Assembly: GCA_031273405.1 (NCBI GenBank)
Contig: JAISRW010000029.1
Coordinates: forward strand, 1 to 5,218
DNA: 5,218 nucleotides
DNA from: Treponema sp.
GTDB lineage: Bacteria; Spirochaetota; Spirochaetia; Treponematales; Breznakiellaceae
Direction: 5' to 3'
This document shows, in pieces, positions 1-5,218 of the stretch. Each line of letters starts with the position of its first letter. Within the stretch, counting starts at the first letter, position 1. The position numbers and the translations under genes are program-made. The notes under the pieces were generated by a model that ran no database searches, was not told the DNA's origin, and was given only the letters and a program-made list of their open reading frames with translations.

Positions 1-656
1 GGGCGGGGGCGGTGGTTCTCTCGGTGGATTATCCGCTGGCCCCGGAAAGTCCCTTTCCCGTCGGCTTTGACTGTTGTTACGCGGTGCTGGAATACGCCCT
101 CGGCGGCGCGGAGGCCCTCGGCGTCGACGGCGCGAAAACAGGCGTCGCCGGCGACAGCGCCGGGGGCAATCTGGCTGCCGTCTGCGCCCTGCGGAACCGT
201 GACGAGGGCCGCCGGCCCCTGGCCTTTCAGGCGCTGATTTATCCCACCCTGAGCAGGGCGGAAAAACCCGGCGATCCCTACTGGTACTGGAGGGCCGACA
301 AGTACGACAATCCGGAAAACGATCCCCTTATCGCCTTTCAGAGCGGCTACATAGGCAAACAGGGCCGCGAGCTGAACGGCTGGTACGTTCCCCCCGGCAC
401 GGATATTTATTCCCCCTATATAAGCCCCATAGCCGCCCCCGCGGCGGGCCTTCCCCAGACCCTCATTTTTACGGCGGAATACGATTTTCTGCGCATCGAA
501 TGTGAGGAATACACCGACATATTGCGGAAGGCCGGGGTTCCCTGCCGCCACATACGATACGGCGGCATTACCCACGGCACCTTTGACCGGCTGGGCTACG
601 CGCCGCAGGTGGAGGATATGATAAACGAAATCGCAAAGCTTTTGCGGTCTCTTTAG
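1..656 (+). CDS. alpha/beta hydrolase (GDXG / hormone-sensitive-lipase family esterase), 5'-truncated by the window edge
   Basis: Serine hydrolase of the Abhydrolase_3 (HSL, GDXG) family, expected to cleave a carboxylic ester; the substrate is unknown. The frame is open to the left edge (first whole codon at 3). The GTG at 12 is only an in-frame Val, because family conservation (VDYPLAPE) runs straight through it. Counting from that GTG, the visible signatures are VDYPLAPE at 5-12, the nucleophile elbow GDSAGG at 47-52 with Ser49 (bases 156-158), the acid Asp158 in AEYDFL, and His188 in ITHGT. The catalytic triad is therefore complete, but the oxyanion-hole HGG motif, normally upstream, is outside the window. 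About 214 of the usual 300 or so residues are present. No signal peptide can be judged. The stop lies 46 nt before mglB on the same strand, so co-transcription is possible. It could be a sugar-ester deacetylase similar to Aes, but that is only inference from context. Confidence 0.9.
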   Translation, partial: AGAVVLSVDYPLAPESPFPVGFDCCYAVLEYALGGAEALGVDGAKTGVAGDSAGGNLAAVCALRNRDEGRRPLAFQALIYPTLSRAEKPGDPYWYWRADKYDNPENDPLIAFQSGYIGKQGRELNGWYVPPGTDIYSPYISPIAAPAAGLPQTLIFTAEYDFLRIECEEYTDILRKAGVPCRHIRYGGITHGTFDRLGYAPQVEDMINEIAKLLRSL

Positions 657-662
657 GCAGAC

Positions 663-677
663 GCAGGCCTGGCCTGT
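663..677 (+). repeat. short inverted repeat / hairpin between hydrolase and mglB
   Basis: The 46-nt gap contains an inverted repeat, GCAGGC then CTG then GCCTGT, giving a 6-bp stem (one G-T wobble) with a 3-nt loop. The core CAGGCC/GGCCTG is symmetric around position 670. No T-tract follows directly (the next bases are AAGAATATTTT), so it is at most a weak terminator. It could equally be a regulator half-site pair in front of the transporter genes, or chance. I see no convincing -35/-10 pair in this gap. Confidence 0.3.
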
Positions 678-689
678 AAGAATATTTTC

Positions 690-695
690 AGGAGG
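690..695 (+). promoter_or_regulatory. strong Shine-Dalgarno of mglB
   Basis: AGGAGG is followed by a 7-nt spacer and ATG at 703. This near-perfect anti-16S match fixes the mglB start and fits the high expression expected of a periplasmic binding protein. Confidence 0.85.
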
Positions 696-702
696 AACGC
701 AT

Positions 703-1740
703 ATGAAAAAATTATTACCGTTACTGTTCATCGTCACTTCCGTCACCTTCGTGTACGCCGGAGCGGGCCGGCAGGCCGGCGGCGGAAGCAAAAAGGCCAT
801 AGGCGCCATCTGGTATCAATTCTCCGATACCTTTATCGCGATGGCCCGCAACACCCTCAACGAGGCGGTGAACAAGGAAGGGGTGTATACCATCCAGGAC
901 GCGGATTCAAAATTTGATCTCGCCACCGAAACGGACAACATGAGGAACATGCTTACCAAAGGCGTGGATTATCTGGTCTTTAACACCTTCAACACCGCCG
1001 GCGTGGGCAATATCATCAATGAGGTGACCGGGGCGGGAACCACCCTGCTCATCACCAACGGAAACCCGATGACCGACGAGCTCTGGAAACTCTCGGACAA
1101 GGTGTGGGTCGTTTCTTCCATGTCGGAACAGTCGGGTCAGATCATGGGGCAGCACGCCGTCAAATACTGGAAGGCCAATCCCCAGGCGGACCGGAACAAG
1201 AACGGCAAACTTGACTATATTATGCTTCTGGGAATTCCCGACCACAACGACACGATTAACCGGGCGACCTATTCCATTTCGGAAATAGAAAAGGCCGGCA
1301 TCGCCACCAACAAGCTGCAGGAGATGATCTGCAACTATCAGCGGGTTGACGCCATGAACGCCGTTCAGTCCATCGTCGCCGCGCGCCGGAACGATATTGA
1401 TTTTATATTTGCCTGTAACGACGATATGGCGCTCGGCGCCATCGAGGCCCTCAAGGCCGCCGGTTTCTTCAAGGGCGCCGATTCGTATCTGCCGGTGGTC
1501 AGCGTGGACGCGACGGCGGTGGCCCAGGAAGCGCTCAAGGAAGGGACGCTCCTCGGTACGGCGCTCAACAATCCGATCAAGCTGGCAAACGCCGCCTATA
1601 AACTTATAAAGCTGCTTGACGCGGGCCAGGCGGTTAACACCCAGAGCATCGGGATTCCCGGTGTGCGTGTCGACAACCGTTATGTGATAATCGACTACAT
1701 AGGAATCGATAAAAGCAATGTGGCGGACGCCCGTTATTAG
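703..1740 (+). CDS. mglB: MglB-like periplasmic galactose/glucose-binding protein of a sugar ABC transporter
   Basis: Periplasmic solute receptor (Peripla_BP_4 fold, 345 aa; E. coli MglB precursor is about 332) that would deliver hexose to the MglAC complex. Residues 1-19 form a signal peptide (KK, a hydrophobic core, then VYA before GAGRQ). There is no lipobox Cys, so the product should be free in the periplasm. Aligned by eye to E. coli MglB from memory, the sugar contacts correspond to Asp42, Phe44, Asn119, His181, Asp183, Arg187, Asn239, Asp269 and Asn289, all conserved; stacking Trp183 is replaced by Tyr212. A calcium loop of EF-hand type is visible at 163-171 (D-R-N-K-N-G-K-L-D), with Asp233 in place of the distant Glu205. 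The C-terminal PYVGVDKDN-type signature appears as IDYIGIDKSN. The start at 703 is set by AGGAGG 7 nt upstream. mglA and mglC follow directly. Glucose or galactose is the likely ligand; a related hexose or pentose remains possible because of the Tyr change. Confidence 0.92.
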   Translation: MKKLLPLLFIVTSVTFVYAGAGRQAGGGSKKAIGAIWYQFSDTFIAMARNTLNEAVNKEGVYTIQDADSKFDLATETDNMRNMLTKGVDYLVFNTFNTAGVGNIINEVTGAGTTLLITNGNPMTDELWKLSDKVWVVSSMSEQSGQIMGQHAVKYWKANPQADRNKNGKLDYIMLLGIPDHNDTINRATYSISEIEKAGIATNKLQEMICNYQRVDAMNAVQSIVAARRNDIDFIFACNDDMALGAIEALKAAGFFKGADSYLPVVSVDATAVAQEALKEGTLLGTALNNPIKLANAAYKLIKLLDAGQAVNTQSIGIPGVRVDNRYVIIDYIGIDKSNVADARY

Positions 1741-1759
1741 CCGGCCTGACCGGTCGGCT
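1739..1759 (+). repeat. intercistronic hairpin 1, beginning in the mglB stop codon
   Basis: AGCCGGCC (1739-1746) pairs with GGTCGGCT (1752-1759): 8 bp with one G-T wobble and a 5-nt loop TGACC. The first two stem bases are the last two of the mglB TAG stop. It is followed by TAATC rather than a U-run, so it looks more like an mRNA 3'-end stabiliser than an efficient terminator. Confidence 0.6.
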
Positions 1760-1767
1760 TAATCGGC

Positions 1768-1799
1768 AAAAAAACCGCGGGGCCCTGAGGGTCCCGCGG
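1768..1799 (-). terminator. intercistronic hairpin 2; intrinsic-terminator architecture on the minus strand
   Basis: CCGCGGGGCCC (1775-1785) pairs with GGGTCCCGCGG (1789-1799): 11 bp with a single G-T wobble and a 3-nt TGA loop. Seven A residues (1768-1774) abut the left arm. Read on the minus strand this is a GC-rich stem followed immediately by seven T residues, a textbook intrinsic terminator. On the plus strand there is no U-tract right after the stem, so there it more likely acts as an mRNA-protecting or partly attenuating hairpin between mglB and mglA. No minus-strand gene ends next to it; the nearest in that direction is the decarboxylase-like gene ending at 4386. Confidence 0.6.
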
Positions 1800-1814
1800 C
1801 GGGCAGCCGCTTTT
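1796..1814 (+). repeat. small alternative hairpin with TTTT, mutually exclusive with hairpin 2
   Basis: GCGGC (1796-1800) can pair with GCCGC (1806-1810) around a GGGCA loop, followed by TTTT at 1811-1814. Its left arm uses four bases of the right arm of the 1775-1799 hairpin, so the two cannot form fully together. The 5-bp stem is weak and the mglA ribosome binding site follows within 6 nt. It may be incidental. Confidence 0.3.
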
Positions 1815-1831
1815 CAGGCAAGGATGGTCGG

Positions 1832-3391
1832 ATGGATATCCTCATTGAAATGAAAAACATTAAAAAAAATTTCCCCGGTGTCCGCGCACTGGACGACGTA
1901 TCCCTGACGGTTGAAAAAGCCCAGGTGCATGCCCTGATGGGCGAAAACGGCGCGGGCAAGTCAACCTTGATGAAATGCCTTTTCGGCCTCTATCACCCCG
2001 ACGAAGGCGAGATCCTTATAGAAAACGTTCCGCATACCATCGCCAATCCCAAGGCCGCCATGGACGCGGGTATTTCCATGATACATCAGGAACTTCATCC
2101 GGTAAGGACAAGAAATGTCATGGAAAATGTGTGGATGGGCCGGGTCCCGTGCAAAAAAATAGCCGGCATACGTTGGATAGAAAAAAAGAAAATGTACCGG
2201 GAAACCGTGCGGCTTTTTGAGGAATTGGATATACATATTGAACCCCGGCGGATGGCCGGGGAACTTTCCGTGGCGCATTGCCAGCTTCTTGAAATCGCCA
2301 AGGCGGTTTCCATTAACGCCAGGGTCATCATTATGGACGAGCCGACCTCTTCGTTAACCGATTCTGAAACAAAACTGCTTTTCAACATTATTCAAAAACT
2401 GGTCGGGCAGGGGAGATCGATCGTCTATATCTCCCACAAGATCGACGAGATTCTCAAGGTTTCCCACAATGTCAGCATTATGAGGGACGGCAGGATGGTG
2501 GGCACCTGGCCGTCGGCCGAACTGACGGAAAACCTCATCATCAACAGGATGGTGGGCCGCGACCTGTCCAACCGCTTTCCCCCCAGACAACACAGCGCCG
2601 GTGATACCTGTATGCGGATAGAAAATTTCAGTTCCGCCAATCCCTCTTCTTTCAGGGACGTTAATTTTGAACTGCGGCGGGGGGAGATTCTGGGCATAGG
2701 CGGGCTGGTCGGCTCCCAGAGAACGGAATTGATGGAATCCATATTCGGACTGCGCCGCCTGAAGACCGGTTCAATAACCATAAACGGAAAAAAGGTAAAA
2801 ATTAACCGGCCCCTGACGGCCATTAAAAACGGAATAGCCATGCTGACCGAAGACCGGCGCGGTTCCGGCATTATTCCGGGCCTTTCGCTGATAGAGAATA
2901 CGGTAGTGGCCAATCAGGCGGCGTATACAAAAAAATATACGGTGGGCGGCATATTCATCAGCGCCCGTAAAAAGAAAAGGGACACGGAAAAATACATCGA
3001 TATTTTTTCCATAAAAACCCCTTCGATAAAGCAGGAGATACAGTATCTTTCGGGGGGCAATCAGCAAAAGGTTCTGTTGGGCAGGTGGATTTTAACGGAC
3101 CCTGAAATTCTTCTGCTTGACGAACCGACCAGGGGAATAGACGTGGGGGCAAAATACGATATTTATTCCCTTATGGAAAACCTGGCCTCCCAGGGAAAAA
3201 GCATCATTATGATCTCATCGGAAATGCCGGAACTGCTTGGCATGTCGGATCGCATTCTGGTCATGTGCGAAGGCCGGCTTTCCGGCATTGTCGGCCGGGA
3301 CGAGGCCACGGAAGAAAAAGTCATGTACTATGCCAGCGCATGCCGCAACACCGGTAAAAAGGAGCCCACAGATGGTGAGCAAACAGCTTGA
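1832..3391 (+). CDS. mglA: MglA-like sugar ABC transporter ATP-binding protein (two fused nucleotide-binding domains)
   Basis: Cytoplasmic energising subunit of the Mgl sugar importer, 519 aa against about 506 in E. coli MglA, and close to it throughout. NBD1 has Walker A GENGAGKST at 37-45, Q-loop Gln86, a degenerate signature LSVAHCQ at 145-151, Walker B VIIMDE at 165-170 and switch His202. NBD2 has a degenerate Walker A around 291-298 (GLVGSQRT, with Arg297 where Lys is usual), the DRRGSGI segment at 341-347, an intact LSGGNQQ at 406-412, Walker B ILLLDE at 426-431, and Ser in place of the switch His (ISSEMPE). One composite ATP site is therefore canonical and the other degenerate, as is usual for the MglA/RbsA/XylG family. 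AAGGA at 1820-1824, 7 nt upstream, supports the ATG at 1832; Met7 is an unlikely alternative start. The last 20 nt overlap mglC, which indicates translational coupling. The C-terminal tail after about 500 is hydrophilic and not family-conserved. RbsA-type paralogy cannot be excluded, but MglA fits best. Confidence 0.95.
   Translation: MDILIEMKNIKKNFPGVRALDDVSLTVEKAQVHALMGENGAGKSTLMKCLFGLYHPDEGEILIENVPHTIANPKAAMDAGISMIHQELHPVRTRNVMENVWMGRVPCKKIAGIRWIEKKKMYRETVRLFEELDIHIEPRRMAGELSVAHCQLLEIAKAVSINARVIIMDEPTSSLTDSETKLLFNIIQKLVGQGRSIVYISHKIDEILKVSHNVSIMRDGRMVGTWPSAELTENLIINRMVGRDLSNRFPPRQHSAGDTCMRIENFSSANPSSFRDVNFELRRGEILGIGGLVGSQRTELMESIFGLRRLKTGSITINGKKVKINRPLTAIKNGIAMLTEDRRGSGIIPGLSLIENTVVANQAAYTKKYTVGGIFISARKKKRDTEKYIDIFSIKTPSIKQEIQYLSGGNQQKVLLGRWILTDPEILLLDEPTRGIDVGAKYDIYSLMENLASQGKSIIMISSEMPELLGMSDRILVMCEGRLSGIVGRDEATEEKVMYYASACRNTGKKEPTDGEQTA
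3359..3364 (+). promoter_or_regulatory. Shine-Dalgarno that fixes the mglC start, inside the end of mglA
   Basis: AAGGAG with a 7-nt spacer precedes ATG at 3372. It decides the permease start: the same frame is open back to 3237, but that 45-residue extension is Arg/Cys/Pro-rich, lies entirely over mglA and has no counterpart in MglC proteins. Confidence 0.85.
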
Positions 3392-4376
3392 CAGGGTAAA
3401 AAAATTCTTTTTCAGAAATGTTATTTATTTTGTAATGCTCATTATCATTGTCGTCATAGCGATAATCTCCCCGAATTTCCTTTCGCTGAAGGTGATGCGG
3501 GACATCCTTATGCAAAGTTCCGTGCGTATCATAGTGGCCATGGGCTGTATGTTCATTATCATCATAGGTTCGGCGGACCTTTCCGGCGGCAGAATGGTCG
3601 GCTTCGCGGCGGTGGTTTCGGGAACTTTGGCCCAGCAGGCGGGATACTATTTAAAATACTGGCCCGGCCTGCCCGAAATGCCGATCATCGTTCCCATACT
3701 TGGCGCCATGGTTCTTGGCGTCTGTGTCGGATGCCTCAACGGTGTCATTGTGTCAAAGCTGAAGGTAAACGCCTTTCTCGCGACCCTCGGCATGCAGATG
3801 GTGCTTTACGGCTTCAACAACCTTTTCATGAGCAGGCCCCCGAACAATTCCCAGCCCCTCGGCGGCTATCTTCCCGCTTTCGGCCGCCTTGGTACGGGAG
3901 ACATCGTTAATATTCCCTACATTCTGATAATCGCGCTGGTGTGCATGCTGTTTGCGTGGGTGCTGCAGACCAAAACCAATTACGGGCATCAGCTTTTTGT
4001 CGTCGGCGGCAACCGCGAGGCGGCGCGGGTTTCGGGCATCAACATATTCAAGGTGGAACTTGTCGCCTTTATGCTGGCCGGCATGTTTTACGGTCTTGCG
4101 GGCAGTCTGGAATCGGCGCGCACGGGAAGCGCCGGAAGCAATTACGGAAACGCCTATGAACTTGACGCCATTGCTTCCTGTATAGTGGGCGGCTGTTCCG
4201 CCGGCGGCGGTATCGGTTCCGTTGTGGGCGTGTTTGCCGGGGTTTTGATCTTCAACCTGATTAACTACGGCCTCACCTTCATCGGGGTAAATTCGTACTG
4301 GCAGTTTGTGTTTAAGGGAGCGATTATTATCGTCGCCGTGGCCATCGACGTAAAGAAATATTCCAACAAGGATTAA
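3372..4376 (+). CDS. mglC: MglC-like sugar ABC transporter permease
   Basis: Inner-membrane channel subunit (BPD_transp_2 family) that would act as a homodimer with MglA to import the sugar delivered by MglB. At 334 aa it matches E. coli MglC (about 336). Apparent membrane segments lie near residues 17-33, 51-66, 75-90, 104-128, 134-152, 180-199, 229-246, 268-298 (probably a re-entrant or double segment) and 312-326. Family landmarks are QSSVRIIVAMG at 48-58, the SADLSGGRMVGFAAVV stretch at 67-82 (E. coli has TDLSAGRQVGLAAVV), the cytoplasmic coupling loop GGNREAARVSGINIF at 212-226, YELDAIASCIVGG at 262-274, and NYGLTFIGVNSYWQ at 298-311. The start is at 3372 rather than 3237 (see the Shine-Dalgarno at 3359). 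It overlaps mglA by 20 nt, so translation is probably coupled. It ends 9 nt from the stop of the convergent decarboxylase-like gene, with no obvious terminator. Confidence 0.95.
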   Translation: MVSKQLDRVKKFFFRNVIYFVMLIIIVVIAIISPNFLSLKVMRDILMQSSVRIIVAMGCMFIIIIGSADLSGGRMVGFAAVVSGTLAQQAGYYLKYWPGLPEMPIIVPILGAMVLGVCVGCLNGVIVSKLKVNAFLATLGMQMVLYGFNNLFMSRPPNNSQPLGGYLPAFGRLGTGDIVNIPYILIIALVCMLFAWVLQTKTNYGHQLFVVGGNREAARVSGINIFKVELVAFMLAGMFYGLAGSLESARTGSAGSNYGNAYELDAIASCIVGGCSAGGGIGSVVGVFAGVLIFNLINYGLTFIGVNSYWQFVFKGAIIIVAVAIDVKKYSNKD

Positions 4377-4385
4377 ACCGGGGAA

Positions 4386-5165
4386 TTATTTACGCTGCTT
4401 TAAATAGTCATAAAGGATATACCCCGGCTGAAGAATCGAATGGGAATGCTGAAAGGTTATTGAGGTAATTTCGTTTATTTTTACCCTGTGCCAGGGGTCT
4501 TCGGAGGAGGCGCTTCCCCAGAAAAGACTGCCCGTACATTCCCACAGGTCGGGAAGTCCGTCGGAACAGGTTTGTATGCCGCCCGTAATGGGCACTCCGA
4601 CAAGCTGACAGACTTGAGGGCCTTCGCCGGAGACAGGACTGGGAATGATTTTTAAATTGAGCGTGTCCTTTGATTCGAGGACGCCCGGGTCCAGGGGCTT
4701 TTTGATCTTTATTGAGGCCGTAAAAATTCTCGTGCCCAGCGGCCGCTCGACCGTCATGTTGTAGTATCCCTCGTCACAGAAGTACCGCATGTGGGCCATT
4801 TTTTTCGCGTACCCGTAAACCTCCCTTCCGGCTACCAGGGCGTCTTCGCTGTTCACAAAAAGATTGGAGATGTAGACATAGGGTTTACCGTTATAGGTAA
4901 CGTCGAAGGCAAGCTGGGCCTCCAGGAACCCGGTTGCGTAGGTAACAAAACCTATCCTGTTGCAGACCACCATTGCCGCGGGCCCGTCCCCGGCGAATTC
5001 GAGGGGTTCGGGGATCCAGCGGGCGGCGCTCTCATAATCGGTTTTAAAATGTATGACAAACTGTTCGACATTGCGGGCCCATACCGGGGGAACGGGTATA
5101 TACGGGTCCGTAGCCGGCATGCTGACGCCGAACTGTTCAAATTTCAACAATCCAATCTTTCCCAT
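4386..5165 (-). CDS. acetoacetate decarboxylase-superfamily protein
   Basis: Member of the ADC family (PF06314 type), 259 aa, close to the roughly 245 aa of Clostridium acetobutylicum Adc; predicted cytoplasmic, with no signal peptide. The founding enzyme decarboxylates acetoacetate to acetone through a Schiff base. The key family motif GREVYGYAKKM lies at 113-123. Lys121 corresponds to Schiff-base Lys115 of Adc and Lys122 to Lys116. Glu82 in FLEAQLAF fits catalytic Glu76, since the spacing to the following NG is identical. By the same eye alignment, Adc Arg29 falls on Val33 and Glu61 has no acidic equivalent, so the substrate may not be acetoacetate; related family members act on other keto acids. 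Other family landmarks are FKTDYESAARWIPEPLEF at 40-57 and the C-terminal LYDYLK. The ATG at 5165 is preceded by GGAGG with an 8-nt spacer. It is transcribed toward the mgl operon, and no metabolic partner is visible in the window. Confidence 0.88.
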   Translation of the reverse strand: MGKIGLLKFEQFGVSMPATDPYIPVPPVWARNVEQFVIHFKTDYESAARWIPEPLEFAGDGPAAMVVCNRIGFVTYATGFLEAQLAFDVTYNGKPYVYISNLFVNSEDALVAGREVYGYAKKMAHMRYFCDEGYYNMTVERPLGTRIFTASIKIKKPLDPGVLESKDTLNLKIIPSPVSGEGPQVCQLVGVPITGGIQTCSDGLPDLWECTGSLFWGSASSEDPWHRVKINEITSITFQHSHSILQPGYILYDYLKQRK

Positions 5166-5173
5166 GGCCCTCT

Positions 5174-5178
5174 CCTCC
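5174..5178 (-). promoter_or_regulatory. Shine-Dalgarno of the decarboxylase-like gene
   Basis: On the minus strand GGAGG lies 8 nt before the ATG at 5165, within a purine-rich run (GGGAGGAGAGGG). It supports this start over the downstream Met16 codon. Confidence 0.75.
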
Positions 5179-5194
5179 CGGCTTTTCTGTAATG

Positions 5195-5200
5195 AGTATA
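5195..5200 (-). promoter_or_regulatory. possible -10 box for the decarboxylase-like gene
   Basis: Minus-strand TATACT matches the sigma-70 -10 consensus at five of six positions and lies 29 nt upstream of the ATG, implying a leader of about 20-25 nt. The matching -35 would fall at or beyond the right window edge, so the promoter cannot be confirmed here. Confidence 0.3.
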
Positions 5201-5218
5201 GATCGACGGCGGCCGGAA

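Noticed and set aside
657..702. Sigma-70 promoter for the mgl genes
   Set aside because: The best -10-like string (TAAGAAT at 677-683) matches poorly and no -35 lies at a suitable distance.
907..1245. Minus-strand open frame of 112 codons inside mglB
   Set aside because: It is antisense to a well-conserved binding protein, has no recognisable domain, and reads as a compositional shadow.
1862..1869. A8 run near the start of mglA (and A7 at 2153-2159) as a phase-variation or slippage site
   Set aside because: The reading frame is intact through both runs, they encode ordinary Lys/Asn codons, and there is no alternative frame product that would make slippage meaningful.
2425..2913. Minus-strand open frame of 162 codons inside mglA
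   Set aside because: It lies opposite conserved ATPase sequence, its translation is low-complexity Ser/Pro/Arg without domain features, and no ribosome binding site argument supports it.
3237..3371. Upstream in-frame extension of the permease starting with ATG at 3237
   Set aside because: It lies wholly inside mglA, is Arg/Cys/Pro-rich, has no MglC counterpart, and the ATG at 3372 has AAGGAG at proper spacing and gives the family length.
4361..4400. Terminator at the end of mglC or of the convergent gene
   Set aside because: Only 3-bp stems or pairs with a 38-nt loop can be drawn; none is convincing on either strand.
4791..5192. Plus-strand open frame of 133 codons over the decarboxylase-like gene
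   Set aside because: The minus-strand frame carries recognisable ADC-family motifs throughout; this one has none and is a shadow.

Overview
This window looks like a bacterial chromosomal fragment built around a sugar-uptake operon of the Mgl (galactose/glucose/methyl-galactoside) ABC transporter type. The taxonomic signal is indirect. The sequence is moderately GC-rich, the Shine-Dalgarno sites are strong, and the binding protein has a cysteine-free signal peptide ending in Val-Tyr-Ala followed by a Gly/Gln-rich linker. That style is common in treponemal periplasmic binding proteins, so a Treponema-like spirochaete (for example a gut or environmental one of about 50% GC) is my best guess, held at roughly even odds. 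The protein identities are much firmer than the taxonomy.

Layout, left to right. Positions 1-656 (+) hold the 3' part of an alpha/beta hydrolase of the GDXG/hormone-sensitive-lipase family, cut by the left edge before its oxyanion HGG motif. After a 46-nt gap come three same-strand genes. 703-1740 encodes an MglB-like periplasmic sugar-binding protein. 1832-3391 encodes an MglA-like double ATPase. 3372-4376 encodes an MglC-like permease whose start overlaps the end of mglA by 20 nt. On the minus strand, ending only 9 nt from the permease stop, 5165-4386 encodes an acetoacetate-decarboxylase-superfamily protein. Its ribosome binding site and a possible -10 box lie at the right edge.

How the genes work together. 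MglB would capture a hexose in the periplasm, an MglC dimer would form the inner-membrane channel, and MglA would power transport. By alignment to the E. coli protein from memory, nine of ten known glucose/galactose contacts of MglB are conserved and the tenth (Trp183) is Tyr, so the predicted ligand is glucose or galactose. The esterase upstream may be co-transcribed and could act on esterified sugars, but that is inference. The decarboxylase-like gene is divergent in orientation from the operon and has no evident functional link to it.

The only non-coding region with clear structure is the 91-nt mglB-mglA gap. It carries two tandem hairpins, the first starting inside the mglB stop codon, plus a small alternative hairpin overlapping the second. 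This fits a device that gives more MglB than MglA/MglC. Read on the minus strand, the second hairpin is a textbook intrinsic terminator with a T7 tract. No stretch over 300 nt lacks a gene. I see no RNA genes, mobile elements, CRISPR arrays or a clearly novel system; this is mainly an ordinary transport locus with a few details worth checking.
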